Assembly (NCBI GenBank): GCA_019186845.1
Contig: JABARW010000004.1
Span: 79,084-143,083 of the forward strand
DNA length: 64,000 nucleotides
Reading direction: 5' to 3'
Source of the DNA: Planctomycetota bacterium
GTDB taxonomy: Bacteria > Planctomycetota > UBA8742 > UBA2392
Notes under the pieces: generated by a model
Database searches by the model: none
Told to the model about the DNA's origin: nothing
What the model saw: only the letters and a program-made list of their open reading frames with translations
Made by a program: the position numbers and the translations under genes
In this document: positions 9,168 through 17,852 of the stretch, one piece after another
Layout of the letters: each line of letters begins with the position of its first letter
How positions within the stretch are numbered: position 1 is the first letter of the stretch

Positions 9168-9933
9168 GAGCTGGGGAAGCGGAGATGAGGTCACCATCGG
9201 CCTTCACGGTTGGGGCGGCAGCCACGAAACGTTTGTGCCCCTGGCCTCCTGGTTGCCCGAGCACTGCATGCTTGTTGCCTGTGACCTACCGGGCTTTGGA
9301 AAGACCCCCGCGCCTGCGCGACTGGATCGGGACGAAATCTCGGCTGGCATGGCCCGTTGGATTGACGGGCTCGGATTGAAGCGCGTGAGCCTGCTGGGAA
9401 ACTGCTCTGGAGCGCTGGCGGCGCTGTTGGCTGCGCCGATGCTCAAGACGCCTGTCTCGCGGCTGATCCTGTTGGATGCGTTTGCCTATGTGCCCTGGTA
9501 CTTCCGCGTGTTCAGCAATCGGGTGTTTGGCGATTACGCCTACTACACGACCTTTGCCAACCCACTGGGACGCTGGCTGACCAACCGCGGGCTGGCGGCA
9601 AGGCGCAGGCCCGGCACGGACATGACGGGATCCTTTGCCCGCGCTGACCACGAGTCCACTCTCTCTTGGCTGCGCCTGCTGGCCGACATCCCGGGATATG
9701 AGTTCTTTCGTCCCGTGCACGCCCCCGTCGAGCTGGTCTACGGTGAGCGCACCTTTGGCGCCGTGAAGCGCTCCGTCGCGCTCTGGAAGAAACTCTGGCC
9801 CCAGGCCCCCGTCACCGAACTCAAGGGCGCGGGCCACCTGGGCATCGCCGAGGCGCCCCGAGATCTGGCCCGGATTGTTTTCAAACCCAACGTCGCGCGT
9901 GAGGCCCTGCCGCACGCGGTGGCGATTTCATGA
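9157..9933 (+). CDS. Alpha/beta hydrolase with Cys in the nucleophile position
   Basis: The fold is clear: an oxyanion-hole LHGWGGSHETF, a nucleophile elbow near residue 88, and a late GAGHLG histidine with family spacing. The elbow reads LLGNCSGA, so the usual GxSxG serine is cysteine. Cys nucleophiles are known in a few alpha/beta hydrolases such as dienelactone hydrolase. Sitting between crtI and the prenyl synthase with overlaps on both sides, it may act on a carotenoid ester, an acyl donor or a lipid intermediate; that is inference. It is 258 aa, with no signal peptide. Confidence 0.8.
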   Translation: MFSKSWGSGDEVTIGLHGWGGSHETFVPLASWLPEHCMLVACDLPGFGKTPAPARLDRDEISAGMARWIDGLGLKRVSLLGNCSGALAALLAAPMLKTPVSRLILLDAFAYVPWYFRVFSNRVFGDYAYYTTFANPLGRWLTNRGLAARRRPGTDMTGSFARADHESTLSWLRLLADIPGYEFFRPVHAPVELVYGERTFGAVKRSVALWKKLWPQAPVTELKGAGHLGIAEAPRDLARIVFKPNVAREALPHAVAIS

Positions 9934-10787
9934 AAGGCCAAGCCATGGCCAAGGTTCTGCAGGAATTCATGCAACAACATCGCCTTGTGATAGAAGCCGA
10001 GTTGGAGCGGCGCCTGCCGCGGGGTGGCATACCTCAGCTCAAGGCACTCGACGACGCAGTGGAGCATGCGCTGTTCACCGGCGGAAAGCGCATGCGCCCT
10101 GTGCTTTGCCTGGCATCGGCGGCTGTATGCGGCTTTGCGACCGCCAAGGCACTGAATGTGGCGGTCGCGCTCGAGTTCCTCCACTCGGCCTCGCTGATCT
10201 TTGACGATCTGCCCTGCATGGACTGCTCGCTGGAGCGACGGGGCGAGGACACCGTGCACGCGAAGTTTGGCGAAGGGGTTGCCGTGCTGGCGGGGCTGGC
10301 TCTGCTCAACGAAACCTACGCGTTGCTGTCCGAGGCGGATTGCACGGGTTCGCTTATGAAGCAGGCGGTCCAGTGCATCGGCACGCGGGGGATGATTGCC
10401 GGCCAGTGCCTTGACCTGAAGCACGAGCGGGTCTCGAGCCTAGACGATCTCGAGGCGCCCTACCTGAAAACCACAGCCCTGCTCAAACTCGCACTGGTGG
10501 CCGCGCCGCTGTCACTGGGTGCCCCAAGCGCTGCTGTGGAGGCCCTGGCGCGGTTTGGCCAGAAGCTTGGCATGGCCTACCAGCTGCTTGACGACGAACT
10601 GGACCAGGACGAAGCCACCGTGGCCGGCGAAAACCTCGAGGCTGTGCTGGGCAAGGCGCGGACCTGGATCGAGGAGGCCAAGGGCGCTCTTGTGGCCCAG
10701 TTCGGATCGGGGCCGGCCCGCGATGTGCTGTGTGAGTTCGCCGAGAGCGTCTGGGCCCGCGCGCTGCAGGACGTTCGCAGCCGCTGA
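9930..10787 (+). CDS. crtE: Polyprenyl (geranylgeranyl) diphosphate synthase
   Basis: It extends allylic diphosphates with IPP to make the C15-C20 precursor for CrtB. The first Asp-rich motif is IFDDLPCMD, near residue 92, with the four-residue spacing DDxxxxD typical of short-chain bacterial enzymes. The second is LLDDELDQDEA. The basic GGKRMRPVL substrate site precedes them. It overlaps the hydrolase stop by four bases (ATGA); a second ATG at 9945 is possible. Length 285 aa is normal. Chain length (FPP or GGPP) is not provable from sequence, but the operon context favours GGPP. Confidence 0.88.
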   Translation: MKGQAMAKVLQEFMQQHRLVIEAELERRLPRGGIPQLKALDDAVEHALFTGGKRMRPVLCLASAAVCGFATAKALNVAVALEFLHSASLIFDDLPCMDCSLERRGEDTVHAKFGEGVAVLAGLALLNETYALLSEADCTGSLMKQAVQCIGTRGMIAGQCLDLKHERVSSLDDLEAPYLKTTALLKLALVAAPLSLGAPSAAVEALARFGQKLGMAYQLLDDELDQDEATVAGENLEAVLGKARTWIEEAKGALVAQFGSGPARDVLCEFAESVWARALQDVRSR

Positions 10788-10807
10788 CCAGCGATCAAGG
10801 AATCGCC

Positions 10808-11920
10808 ATGATATTGACCGCCTCTGTCATTCTCACTCTGGCTGCGCTAAGTCTGCTGATCGTGCTGGGCAACGTGCTGTTCTGGCCCCGCGTGAGAGCG
10901 GCTCACGCTCTGGGTCGCGTCTCGGTTCTGGTTCCCGCGCGCAACGAGGAGCAGACCCTGCCCCGCCTGCTGGAAAGCCTGCGCGGCGAGGCCAGCATAG
11001 AGGAAATACTGGTTGCCAACGACCACTCGACGGATCGGACGCAGGATGTCATTGACGACTTCTCCTCTCGGGATTTCCGCATTCGCTCCATGACTCCCGC
11101 CCCCTTGCCGCCGGGCTGGTTCGGCAAGAATTGGGCCTGCGCGAGCCTGGCCGAGGAAGCACAGGGGGAATGGCTGCTGTTTCTGGATGCGGACACGAAG
11201 CTCGAACCCGGTGCGGTGGAAGCGCTGCTGGCCGAGGTGCAGGCGCGCCAGCTCAGTTTTCTCAGTTGCTGGCCCGCACTCGAAATGCGCAGTTTTGCAG
11301 AGCGGCTGCTGATGCCCATGCTGAATTTTGTGCTGCTCACGCTCTATCCGGCGCCGCTGGCGACGTTGCGAATGGAGGACGCCTCGCTGGGACTGGGCCA
11401 TGGGGCCTGCATGTTCATGCGCCGCGCAGAGTATCTGCGAGTAGGAGGGCACGCAGCCGTGCGTGGCGAGATCTTTGAGGACAGCAGGCTGGCTCAGCTC
11501 TGGCGCCGTCATGGCCTGCGGGGCCTCTGCCTGGACGGGCGCGGGATCATTTCGGTGCGGATGTATCGCAGCCTCGCTGAAATCTGGCGCGGCTTCTCCA
11601 AGAACCTGTTTCCCGCATTTAGGCACCAGGTCAGTTTCTGGCTGTTCTGGCTGCTGCACTCGGCCGTGTACCTCGCGCCCTTCGTCCTCATGTGGGTTCC
11701 CGGGCCGACTGCGGGGCTTTTCATGGCTTCGGCTGCTTGTGTGGTCGGGGCGAGACTGGCCCTGGCTGCGAGATTTGGTCACTCGTGGTGGTCTGCGCTG
11801 CTGCATCCCCTGGCACAAGTTTTCGTTCTGGCGCTGGGCTTGGCCTCGTGGCTGAGCGTGGTGAGCGGGCGGGGCGTGTCGTGGAAGGGACGCAGATACC
11901 TGCAAGCGGAGGCACCATGA
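10808..11920 (+). CDS. Family 2 glycosyltransferase, carotenoid-type (CrtQ/CruC-like)
   Basis: A membrane-associated GT2 enzyme. An N-terminal hydrophobic anchor is followed by the GT-A core: VLVPARNEEQTLPRLLESL, the nucleotide-binding VANDHSTD, and the metal-binding DAD in LLFLDADTKLEPGAVE. The later FEDSRLAQLWRR supplies the acceptor/catalytic acidic motif. Several hydrophobic segments close the 370-residue protein. This architecture is shared with CrtQ (diaponeurosporenoate glycosyltransferase) and CruC. In this operon its likely job is to glycosylate the hydroxyl made by the CruF-type hydratase. The start follows AAGGA. Its stop overlaps the next gene by four bases. Confidence 0.8.
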   Translation: MILTASVILTLAALSLLIVLGNVLFWPRVRAAHALGRVSVLVPARNEEQTLPRLLESLRGEASIEEILVANDHSTDRTQDVIDDFSSRDFRIRSMTPAPLPPGWFGKNWACASLAEEAQGEWLLFLDADTKLEPGAVEALLAEVQARQLSFLSCWPALEMRSFAERLLMPMLNFVLLTLYPAPLATLRMEDASLGLGHGACMFMRRAEYLRVGGHAAVRGEIFEDSRLAQLWRRHGLRGLCLDGRGIISVRMYRSLAEIWRGFSKNLFPAFRHQVSFWLFWLLHSAVYLAPFVLMWVPGPTAGLFMASAACVVGARLALAARFGHSWWSALLHPLAQVFVLALGLASWLSVVSGRGVSWKGRRYLQAEAP

Positions 11921-13374
11921 AGCACATTGTGATTATTGGAGGCGGCTTAGGCGCCTTAGGGCTGGCCGTACGTCTGGCAGCGAGGCACTGGCGGGTCACT
12001 GTTTGCGAGCAGGGGCCAAGCCTCGGCGGCAAACTCAATCGCTGGCAAGAAGGCGGCTTCACGTTTGATACAGGACCCTCTCTGATCACGATGCCCTGGG
12101 TGTTTGAAGAAACCTTTTCGGCCGCAGGCGCGCGGCTGGCGGAGTTCGTGCAGTTCCAGCGGCTGGACCCCATTGCGCACTATGTATACCCCGACGGCAG
12201 CCGGCTGGACTGGTCCAGCCGCCTGCCGGTGATGCTGGATACGCTGAAGCACATCGAGCCGCGCGACGTAGACGGCTTTATGCGGTTGCTGCAACTGGGC
12301 GCGGGGCTCTATGAACTGAGCCACGAGACATTCCTGAGGCGGGCGGCGAGCGAACCGCCCGATTGGCGGACCTTCAAGGCTCTGCGCCACATGCCGCTGC
12401 GCTACGGCTGGGGCAATTATGACAAGACCGTGCGCGCCCACCTTCGCAGCCCGCACCTGATTCAGCTTTTCAACCGGTACCCCACCTATGTGGGTTCGTC
12501 TCCTTATGCGTGCCCGGCCACGTTGCTGGTGATCCCCTACATTGAGTTTGCCTTCGGCGGCCATTACGCACTGGGCGGGCTCTATCGCATCGCGGAGGGG
12601 CTGGTGCAGGTCGGTCGCGGGCTGGGCGTGGAGTATCGCACCGGCGCATCCGTCGAAGGTATCGAACGCGAGCGCGCCGCTGTCCGCGCCGTGCGACTTG
12701 CCGGCGGAGAGCGTATTGTCTGTGACGCTGCCTGTATGAATGGCGACGCCTCCCATCTGGAGCGCTTGCTGGGTCATGCCGGCCCGGCTGAAGCCCCGCC
12801 TGAAGAGCGCTCGCTATCCGGCTTTCTGCTGCTGCGTGGCCTGAAACGCGACCGGCCGGAATTGGGGCACCACACCGTCTACTTCTCGCAAAGCTACGGG
12901 CGCGAGTTCAGTCAACTTTTCGGCGAGCGTCGCTTTCCGGAGGATCCGACAGTGTACGTCAACGCGCCCTCACGTAGCGATCGGTCTCTGGTTCCGGGCC
13001 GGGGTGAGACGCTCTTCATCATGGCGAACGCCGCGGCCGATGCCGCGCCCTGGAGCGAATCCGAAACGGCGCGTGCTCGCGAGCGGGTGCTGGCCCGCCT
13101 GGCGGCAAGCGGCCTTGCTCTTAGCGAGGAAGAAACCACGGTGGAGCAGGTCTGGACTCCGCGCACCATGGCCGCGCGCTATGCCATGCCGGGGGGTTCT
13201 ATCTACGGCAAGCACAGCCACGGATTCAGTCGGGCGTTTCTGCGCCCGGGCAACCGTCAAGGCCGCGGACTTTATCTGGTGAGCGGCAGCGGGCATCCCG
13301 GGGGCGGCACGCCCATGGTTCTGACCTCAGCGAAAATCACGAGCGAGCTGATCGCAAAATATGAGCACGCCTGA
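11917..13374 (+). CDS. Second CrtI-family FAD oxidoreductase
   Basis: This is a paralogue of the CrtI encoded at 7605. The start at 11917 puts the FAD motif HIVIIGGGLGALGLAVRL at residue 3 and overlaps the glycosyltransferase stop (ATGA), so the much longer upstream frame is not used. It has GGKLNRW, FDTGPSLITMPWVFEETF and a C-terminal LYLVSGSGHPGGGTPMV. In other clusters the second family member is a 3,4-desaturase (CrtD), a diaponeurosporene oxidase (CrtP) or a further desaturase; beside a CruF-type hydratase, CrtD-like 3',4'-desaturation is the simplest guess. 485 aa. It overlaps cruF by 14 bases. Confidence 0.82.
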   Translation: MKHIVIIGGGLGALGLAVRLAARHWRVTVCEQGPSLGGKLNRWQEGGFTFDTGPSLITMPWVFEETFSAAGARLAEFVQFQRLDPIAHYVYPDGSRLDWSSRLPVMLDTLKHIEPRDVDGFMRLLQLGAGLYELSHETFLRRAASEPPDWRTFKALRHMPLRYGWGNYDKTVRAHLRSPHLIQLFNRYPTYVGSSPYACPATLLVIPYIEFAFGGHYALGGLYRIAEGLVQVGRGLGVEYRTGASVEGIERERAAVRAVRLAGGERIVCDAACMNGDASHLERLLGHAGPAEAPPEERSLSGFLLLRGLKRDRPELGHHTVYFSQSYGREFSQLFGERRFPEDPTVYVNAPSRSDRSLVPGRGETLFIMANAAADAAPWSESETARARERVLARLAASGLALSEEETTVEQVWTPRTMAARYAMPGGSIYGKHSHGFSRAFLRPGNRQGRGLYLVSGSGHPGGGTPMVLTSAKITSELIAKYEHA

Positions 13375-14107
13375 ACTCACAATTCCGCTTCAGTCGCGCC
13401 CATCCTTGATGGCCTTACGCCTGGTGCTGGCCACGGCCTATGGATGCCTTTGTGTGGGTGGCGTTGTGAGTTATGCGTTCATGGGTGGGCCGCCCGAAGG
13501 CTTGAAGTGGACAGCGCCGGTCTATCTGGCCCTGGCGGGTGTTCTGGTGCTGGCCTACACGCCGGTGAAGCAATGGCAGGGTCCTCTCACGGCGGCCTTG
13601 ATCGGCTTTGCCAGCGAACTAAGTGGTGTCGCCTATGGGCTTCCCTACGGCCACTACGAATACACGCCCATTCTTGGTCCAGCGTTGCTGGGGGTGCCGC
13701 TGGTCTTGACTTGCGCGTGGCTGGTGCTTGCCGCGCACGTGCGCGGGGCCATGGAGGCCTGGAGGATTCCGGCGTCGGTACAGCCTTTCCTGGGCGCGGC
13801 ATGGATGACCGCCCTTGACCTCGTCATCGACCCTCTGGCTGCCGGCCCCCTGGGGTACTGGAGCTGGAACGCCAGCGGCTTCTATTACGGGATTCCGGCC
13901 AGCAACTTCGCAGGCTGGTTCGTGGTGAGCCTCGTCATTTTTCTGTCTGTGCCCGCGAACTGGCGGCCGCAGCGGTCCCTGGTGTGGCTGGGGGCCAGTG
14001 TCATGGCCTTCTTTGCCGCGCTGGCTCTATTGCTGGGTTACGGCTGGCTTGGGTTACTGGGTCTGGTGCTCGTGGCGGCGGGGTTGGGCTCTAGGAGACT
14101 GCCATGA
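13361..14107 (+). CDS. cruF: CruF-type carotenoid 1,2-hydratase (Carot_biosynthesis family)
   Basis: An integral membrane protein of 248 aa with about seven hydrophobic segments. The central GLPYGHYEYTPILGPALLGV is the recognisable hallmark of CruF and haloarchaeal bisanhydrobacterioruberin hydratase. These enzymes add water across the terminal 1,2 double bond of an acyclic carotenoid end. The following LDLVIDPLAAGPLGYWSW is also conserved in the family. The hydroxyl formed would be the acceptor for the GT2 enzyme upstream. It overlaps the second CrtI gene by 14 bases and the permease gene by four. Confidence 0.85.
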   Translation: MSTPELTIPLQSRPSLMALRLVLATAYGCLCVGGVVSYAFMGGPPEGLKWTAPVYLALAGVLVLAYTPVKQWQGPLTAALIGFASELSGVAYGLPYGHYEYTPILGPALLGVPLVLTCAWLVLAAHVRGAMEAWRIPASVQPFLGAAWMTALDLVIDPLAAGPLGYWSWNASGFYYGIPASNFAGWFVVSLVIFLSVPANWRPQRSLVWLGASVMAFFAALALLLGYGWLGLLGLVLVAAGLGSRRLP

Positions 14108-14937
14108 TGTCTCCCCTGCGCATGGTTGAAGGCCTCGGCGGGTTGCTCAACCGCTTTTCATCGGAGTTCGGAGCTACCTTGCGCTTCACCGCCCATGCGT
14201 TTGGCCTGGGCCTGCTGGGCCTCGTGAAGCCGCGCCTCTACGACCGAGGCGAACTGGCGCGGCAGATCGAGTCCATGGGGGCGCGGTCGCTGCCACTGGT
14301 ACTCTTTGTGGCCTTCCTGATCGGCGCGGGCGTCATGGCCCAGACTCAGCCGGACTTCGAACGACGCGGCATTCCTGAGGTCGCGCCGGGAGTTGTCGCC
14401 ATCACGGTGACCCGGTTCATCGCGCCGGTGATAACGGCGCTTCTGTTCGCGGGCCGGGTGGGGGCCTCTCTTTCGGCCGAGATCGGCGCCATGAAGCTGG
14501 GCGAAGAACTCGACGCACTGAAGACCATGGCGGTCAACCCCCTGGCTTGGGTGGCGGCCCCACGGCTGCTGGCCGTGGGCCTTGCCTTGGCCGGATTGAC
14601 GGTGATCTTCCAGGTCGTGGCCATGCTCGGGGCGCTGGCCATGGGGGCGTTGTCTTTCGATGTGCCGCTGGACCTGTTCGTTGAAAGTGTGCGTCGCTTC
14701 ATCGTGCTGTGGGACGCGCTGTTTGCCGTCATCAAGGCCTTCCTGTTCGCGCTGGCTATCGGCGCCGTCGCCTGCCACAAGGGCTTTGGCGTTGAGGGGG
14801 GCAGCGCCGAACTGGGCAAGGCCACGATGTCAGCCGTTGTTCTGTGTCAGGGGGCCATCATCGCCATTGACCTCTTCTGCGCCATGGTCAACAACGCCTT
14901 GGCCAATCACGGTCTCGTTCCCCAAGCCCCGGTGTAG
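14104..14937 (+). CDS. mlaE: MlaE-family lipid ABC transporter permease
   Basis: This is the membrane permease of an MlaFEDB-type lipid transporter in the inner membrane. It has the family core FLIGAGVMAQTQ, the GVVAITVTRFIAPVITALLF segment, and the highly conserved GRVGASLSAEIGAMKLGEEL loop, followed by C-terminal membrane helices. At 277 aa it is the usual length. The ATG overlaps the cruF stop by four bases, tying transporter expression to carotenoid synthesis. No MlaD (MCE) subunit follows, so the periplasmic partner must be encoded elsewhere. The direction and cargo of transport are not evident. Confidence 0.9.
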   Translation: MMSPLRMVEGLGGLLNRFSSEFGATLRFTAHAFGLGLLGLVKPRLYDRGELARQIESMGARSLPLVLFVAFLIGAGVMAQTQPDFERRGIPEVAPGVVAITVTRFIAPVITALLFAGRVGASLSAEIGAMKLGEELDALKTMAVNPLAWVAAPRLLAVGLALAGLTVIFQVVAMLGALAMGALSFDVPLDLFVESVRRFIVLWDALFAVIKAFLFALAIGAVACHKGFGVEGGSAELGKATMSAVVLCQGAIIAIDLFCAMVNNALANHGLVPQAPV

Positions 14938-14939
14938 CC

Positions 14940-15785
14940 ATGCACAGTGAAGCTTCCCTTGCCCCATGGTCTGAGGCGCTGGCGCCGCGGGGGCGGCCCC
15001 GGCGTACGCAGAAAGTCGATGCACGCGGGCACGTTGTGGTCCGCGTGGAGGACCTTCACAGCGGCTTTGGTGAGGGTCCGGTGCTCCGCGGGGTGAGCTT
15101 TGAGTTGATGAAGGGTCGGGTCTATTCCGTGATCGGTCCCTCTGGTTGCGGTAAAACGACGCTGCTTCGAAACCTGCTCGCGCTCCTGATGCCGACTTGG
15201 GGCCGCATCGAGATTCTGGGACAGGACATCATCAGCGCGCCGCCCGCACGCCTTGAAACGCTGCGAACGCGCATGGGCGTGCTGTTTCAAAGCGCTGCGC
15301 TGATTTCGAGCATGAGCGTAATGGAAAACGTGGCCTTGCCCCTCAGGCTGCATCGCGGGCTCGCGCCCCGCGAAGCGCAGCAAGCAGCCTGTGTCAAACT
15401 TGAACTGGTGGGTATGGTCGATGCGCGCGACCGTATGCCCGGCGAGCTTTCCGGCGGCATGAAGAAGCGGGCGGCGATGGCCCGGGCCATCGCGCTGGAT
15501 CCTGAGCTGCTCTTTCTCGATGAGCCGACGAGCGGAGCCGACCCCGTCACGGCGGCGGCTCTGGACGACATCCTGCTGGACCTCACGCGCCGCCTCGAGG
15601 CGACCGCCATCGTCGTGACCCACGACATGCGCAGCGCCTTCCGCATCAGTCACGAGATCATGATGCTCTGGCGCGGCCGAATCCATCATCGGGGGCCACC
15701 GTCGGACTTCATTGAGTCGGACGATGCGGCCATCAGCCAATTCGTGCGGGGAGCGCGGCAAGGTCCGCTGGCAGGTTGCGACTGA
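14940..15785 (+). CDS. mlaF: MlaF-type ABC transporter ATP-binding protein
   Basis: The ATPase partner of the preceding MlaE, two bases downstream of it. Walker A is IGPSGCGKTTLLRN (about residues 62-75), the signature is ELSGGMKKRAAMARA, and Walker B is ELLFLDEPTSGADP, with the switch histidine in IVVTHDM. The LSGGMKKR form is characteristic of the MlaF branch. A basic 35-residue N-terminal extension precedes the domain. It ends the operon; the next gene is convergent one base later. No MlaB STAS protein or MCE protein is present. Confidence 0.92.
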   Translation: MHSEASLAPWSEALAPRGRPRRTQKVDARGHVVVRVEDLHSGFGEGPVLRGVSFELMKGRVYSVIGPSGCGKTTLLRNLLALLMPTWGRIEILGQDIISAPPARLETLRTRMGVLFQSAALISSMSVMENVALPLRLHRGLAPREAQQAACVKLELVGMVDARDRMPGELSGGMKKRAAMARAIALDPELLFLDEPTSGADPVTAAALDDILLDLTRRLEATAIVVTHDMRSAFRISHEIMMLWRGRIHHRGPPSDFIESDDAAISQFVRGARQGPLAGCD

Positions 15786-15786
15786 A

Positions 15787-17616
15787 TCAGCGGCGGCGGC
15801 GCAGCAACAGGATCCCGAGCAGCGCCAGTGCCCCCAGCCCTTCGCCGGCCGTGCAGCCTCCACCTCCACCTGAGCCTGAACTGGATCCCGTTCCGCCGCC
15901 TCCGCCCCCCGCCGTGCCTTGTGCCGTGATCGAAGAAGTGTTACTGGGCGCGGCATCGCCGGCGGCGTTGTAGGCCACAATCCGGTAGGTGTACGTGGTG
16001 CCCAGGGTCAGGCCGCTGTCGTTGTAACTCGTCACGTTTGCGCCCACTGTGGTCAGAGTTGCAAAGGAAGCCGCGCCGATTTGCCGCTCGATGCGGAAGC
16101 CGGATTCGTCGCTGGAGTTGTCGCTCCAGTTCAGGCTGGCCCCCAGCGTCATGTTGGCCGTGGCCGTCAAGCCGCTGGCCGCGTTGGGCGGCGTGGTGGG
16201 CACACTGCCCGCCTCGAAGGCGCCGATGTCGAAGGTGGCGTCCACGGGGCGCGCCTGGCCCTGCTGGTGCTTGACGTAGTGGCGCGTGACGTTGTGCGTG
16301 GGTAGCACGGCGGCGGCGAGCGTCGTGCCGGCGTTGATGCACGCTGAGCCTGCGGCGAGCGAGAAATCCTGCCCGCCCTCGTTGAGAAAGCCCGGGCTTG
16401 TTCCCACCACGTTGCCGCCCTGATTATTCACGGTGCCCTGCATGGCGCCGCCGGAGTGGCTGCTGATGTAGCCGGTCTTGAGCCAGTTGTTGCGGTAGTT
16501 GAGCACACCGGTGTCGTCGATCAGGCCCAGGAAGCTGCCCGCCGCCGAGACGTAAATGATGTTGTTGCGGCAGTCGCAGGTTTCGCTGTTGGTGGAAAGC
16601 CGCATCAGCGTGGTGTTGCCCGTGCGCGTGGAGACAATGGTATTGCCATAGAAGTAGAGCGTGCCTTTGCGGTAGGTGGCGGTGTTGCCGTTATCGCCGC
16701 CGTAGTGAAGGATCTGCGAGTTGCCCGCACCGTTGGGCTCAATGAGTACATTGCCGTAGACGTAAGTCGTGTTGTACCCGGCCAGGGTTTCAATGCCCGA
16801 GCCATCAGCCTCGACGAGATCGAGTTGCCGGTTGCCGCTCTCAATCCAGTTGTAGCGCACGACGCAATTGGCGCTTCGATCTTTCAGCGCGTTGCCGTTG
16901 GCGCCGCTGCGCAGCGGGCCGTAACGGTTGTATTCGTAAACGATGCCGTTGCACTCGCAGTAACTGTTGTGCTCAAACGCGGAAGCATTGATGCCGTTGC
17001 CGTGGATGTAGCAATAACCCACGTAAACGTCCTCCGTCAGGTTGGGGTTGCCCGTACCGCCGACGCTGCCCGGTGCCACGAAAAAGCCGTTGCCGCAATC
17101 CGTGAAGGTGCAGTTGCGCACGATCAGGTGTTTGACCTTTTCAACGTAGATGCCCGAGGCGTTGCCGGCATAGGCGATGCCCGATGCGCCGGTGTCGTCC
17201 GTGAACGTATAGCTGGGATGGGCGCTGCGGAACTCGAGATTTTCGACCACAATCCACTGGGGCATGAGGTCGGCGGGGGTGTTGGCGCCGCCGATCTTGA
17301 GCACGCCGCGGTTCTCACCCCAATAGTTCAGGCCCGCGGCCGTGGTGGCGCTTGCGCCGGTGATCACCGGCAGGTTGCCGGTGCCGGCCTCGGGCACGCC
17401 CTGGATCGTGATGGGGTTGCCGCTTGCGCCCTGGCGGCACAGCACCCACTTTTCGGCATAAGGAGTGGCCCGATAGTGAATGCGCACGATGTCGCCGGGG
17501 CCCAGCGTTGCCCACGGCACCGCACCGATTGTTGAAAGAGGCTGGCCGGGACCAACGTTGTAAGTGGCGGCCGCTAGGGGCGATGCCAGCAAGAACGCGA
17601 GCAGGAACAGGCGCAT
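15787..17616 (-). CDS. Secreted right-handed beta-helix protein with FN3 domain and C-terminal sorting tail
   Basis: A start at 17616 follows GGAGGATCC and gives a signal peptide (MRLFLLAFLLASPLAAA), so the longer upstream frame is not used. Residues of about 20-450 are rich in Asn/Gly/Val and in short repeats such as NCTFTDCGNGFFV and GNTIVS, typical of a pectate-lyase-like parallel beta-helix. A fibronectin type III domain follows (about 470-565), then a Gly/Ser linker, one Cys (GCTAGEG), a hydrophobic stretch and four Arg. That tail resembles MYXO-CTERM/Synerg-CTERM sorting signals. The protein is probably exported and surface-anchored; polysaccharide binding or cleavage is plausible, but no catalytic residues are identified. 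609 aa. Confidence 0.8.
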   Translation of the reverse strand: MRLFLLAFLLASPLAAATYNVGPGQPLSTIGAVPWATLGPGDIVRIHYRATPYAEKWVLCRQGASGNPITIQGVPEAGTGNLPVITGASATTAAGLNYWGENRGVLKIGGANTPADLMPQWIVVENLEFRSAHPSYTFTDDTGASGIAYAGNASGIYVEKVKHLIVRNCTFTDCGNGFFVAPGSVGGTGNPNLTEDVYVGYCYIHGNGINASAFEHNSYCECNGIVYEYNRYGPLRSGANGNALKDRSANCVVRYNWIESGNRQLDLVEADGSGIETLAGYNTTYVYGNVLIEPNGAGNSQILHYGGDNGNTATYRKGTLYFYGNTIVSTRTGNTTLMRLSTNSETCDCRNNIIYVSAAGSFLGLIDDTGVLNYRNNWLKTGYISSHSGGAMQGTVNNQGGNVVGTSPGFLNEGGQDFSLAAGSACINAGTTLAAAVLPTHNVTRHYVKHQQGQARPVDATFDIGAFEAGSVPTTPPNAASGLTATANMTLGASLNWSDNSSDESGFRIERQIGAASFATLTTVGANVTSYNDSGLTLGTTYTYRIVAYNAAGDAAPSNTSSITAQGTAGGGGGGTGSSSGSGGGGGCTAGEGLGALALLGILLLRRRR

Positions 17617-17683
17617 GGATCCTCCAGACAGAGTATGGCTTGCCCCGTAAATGCAGCCGCTTGAAAAAGGGGTCAGGAAATCT

Positions 17684-17785
17684 GAGCGTTGGAGAGATGG
17701 AGAGATTGAGCGTTGGGCGAACGGAGGAATGACGGACAGCGGCCGTTTTTGGCCATCTCTCCAACACTCCAACTCTCCATCTCTC
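17684..17785. repeat. Two facing arrays of four 8-base units
   Basis: Bases 17684-17715 are four consecutive octamers close to GAGAGATG or GAGCGTTG. Bases 17754-17785 are four consecutive octamers close to CATCTCTC or CAACTCTC, which is the reverse complement of the first set. The 38 bases between include a short CGGCCG/GGCC hairpin. The whole would fold into a long imperfect stem. It lies between the beta-helix gene and selD, which diverge. Confidence 0.75.
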
Positions 17786-17852
17786 AATTCCTGTGCCTTT
17801 GCCGTAACTTCTGTACCCTGTACACGCTTTGTGAATCCCGACAGGAGTCGCC

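Noticed and set aside
14104-15785. Complete Mla operon
   Set aside because: Only permease and ATPase are present; the next gene is convergent and no MCE, MlaB or MlaC gene is found.
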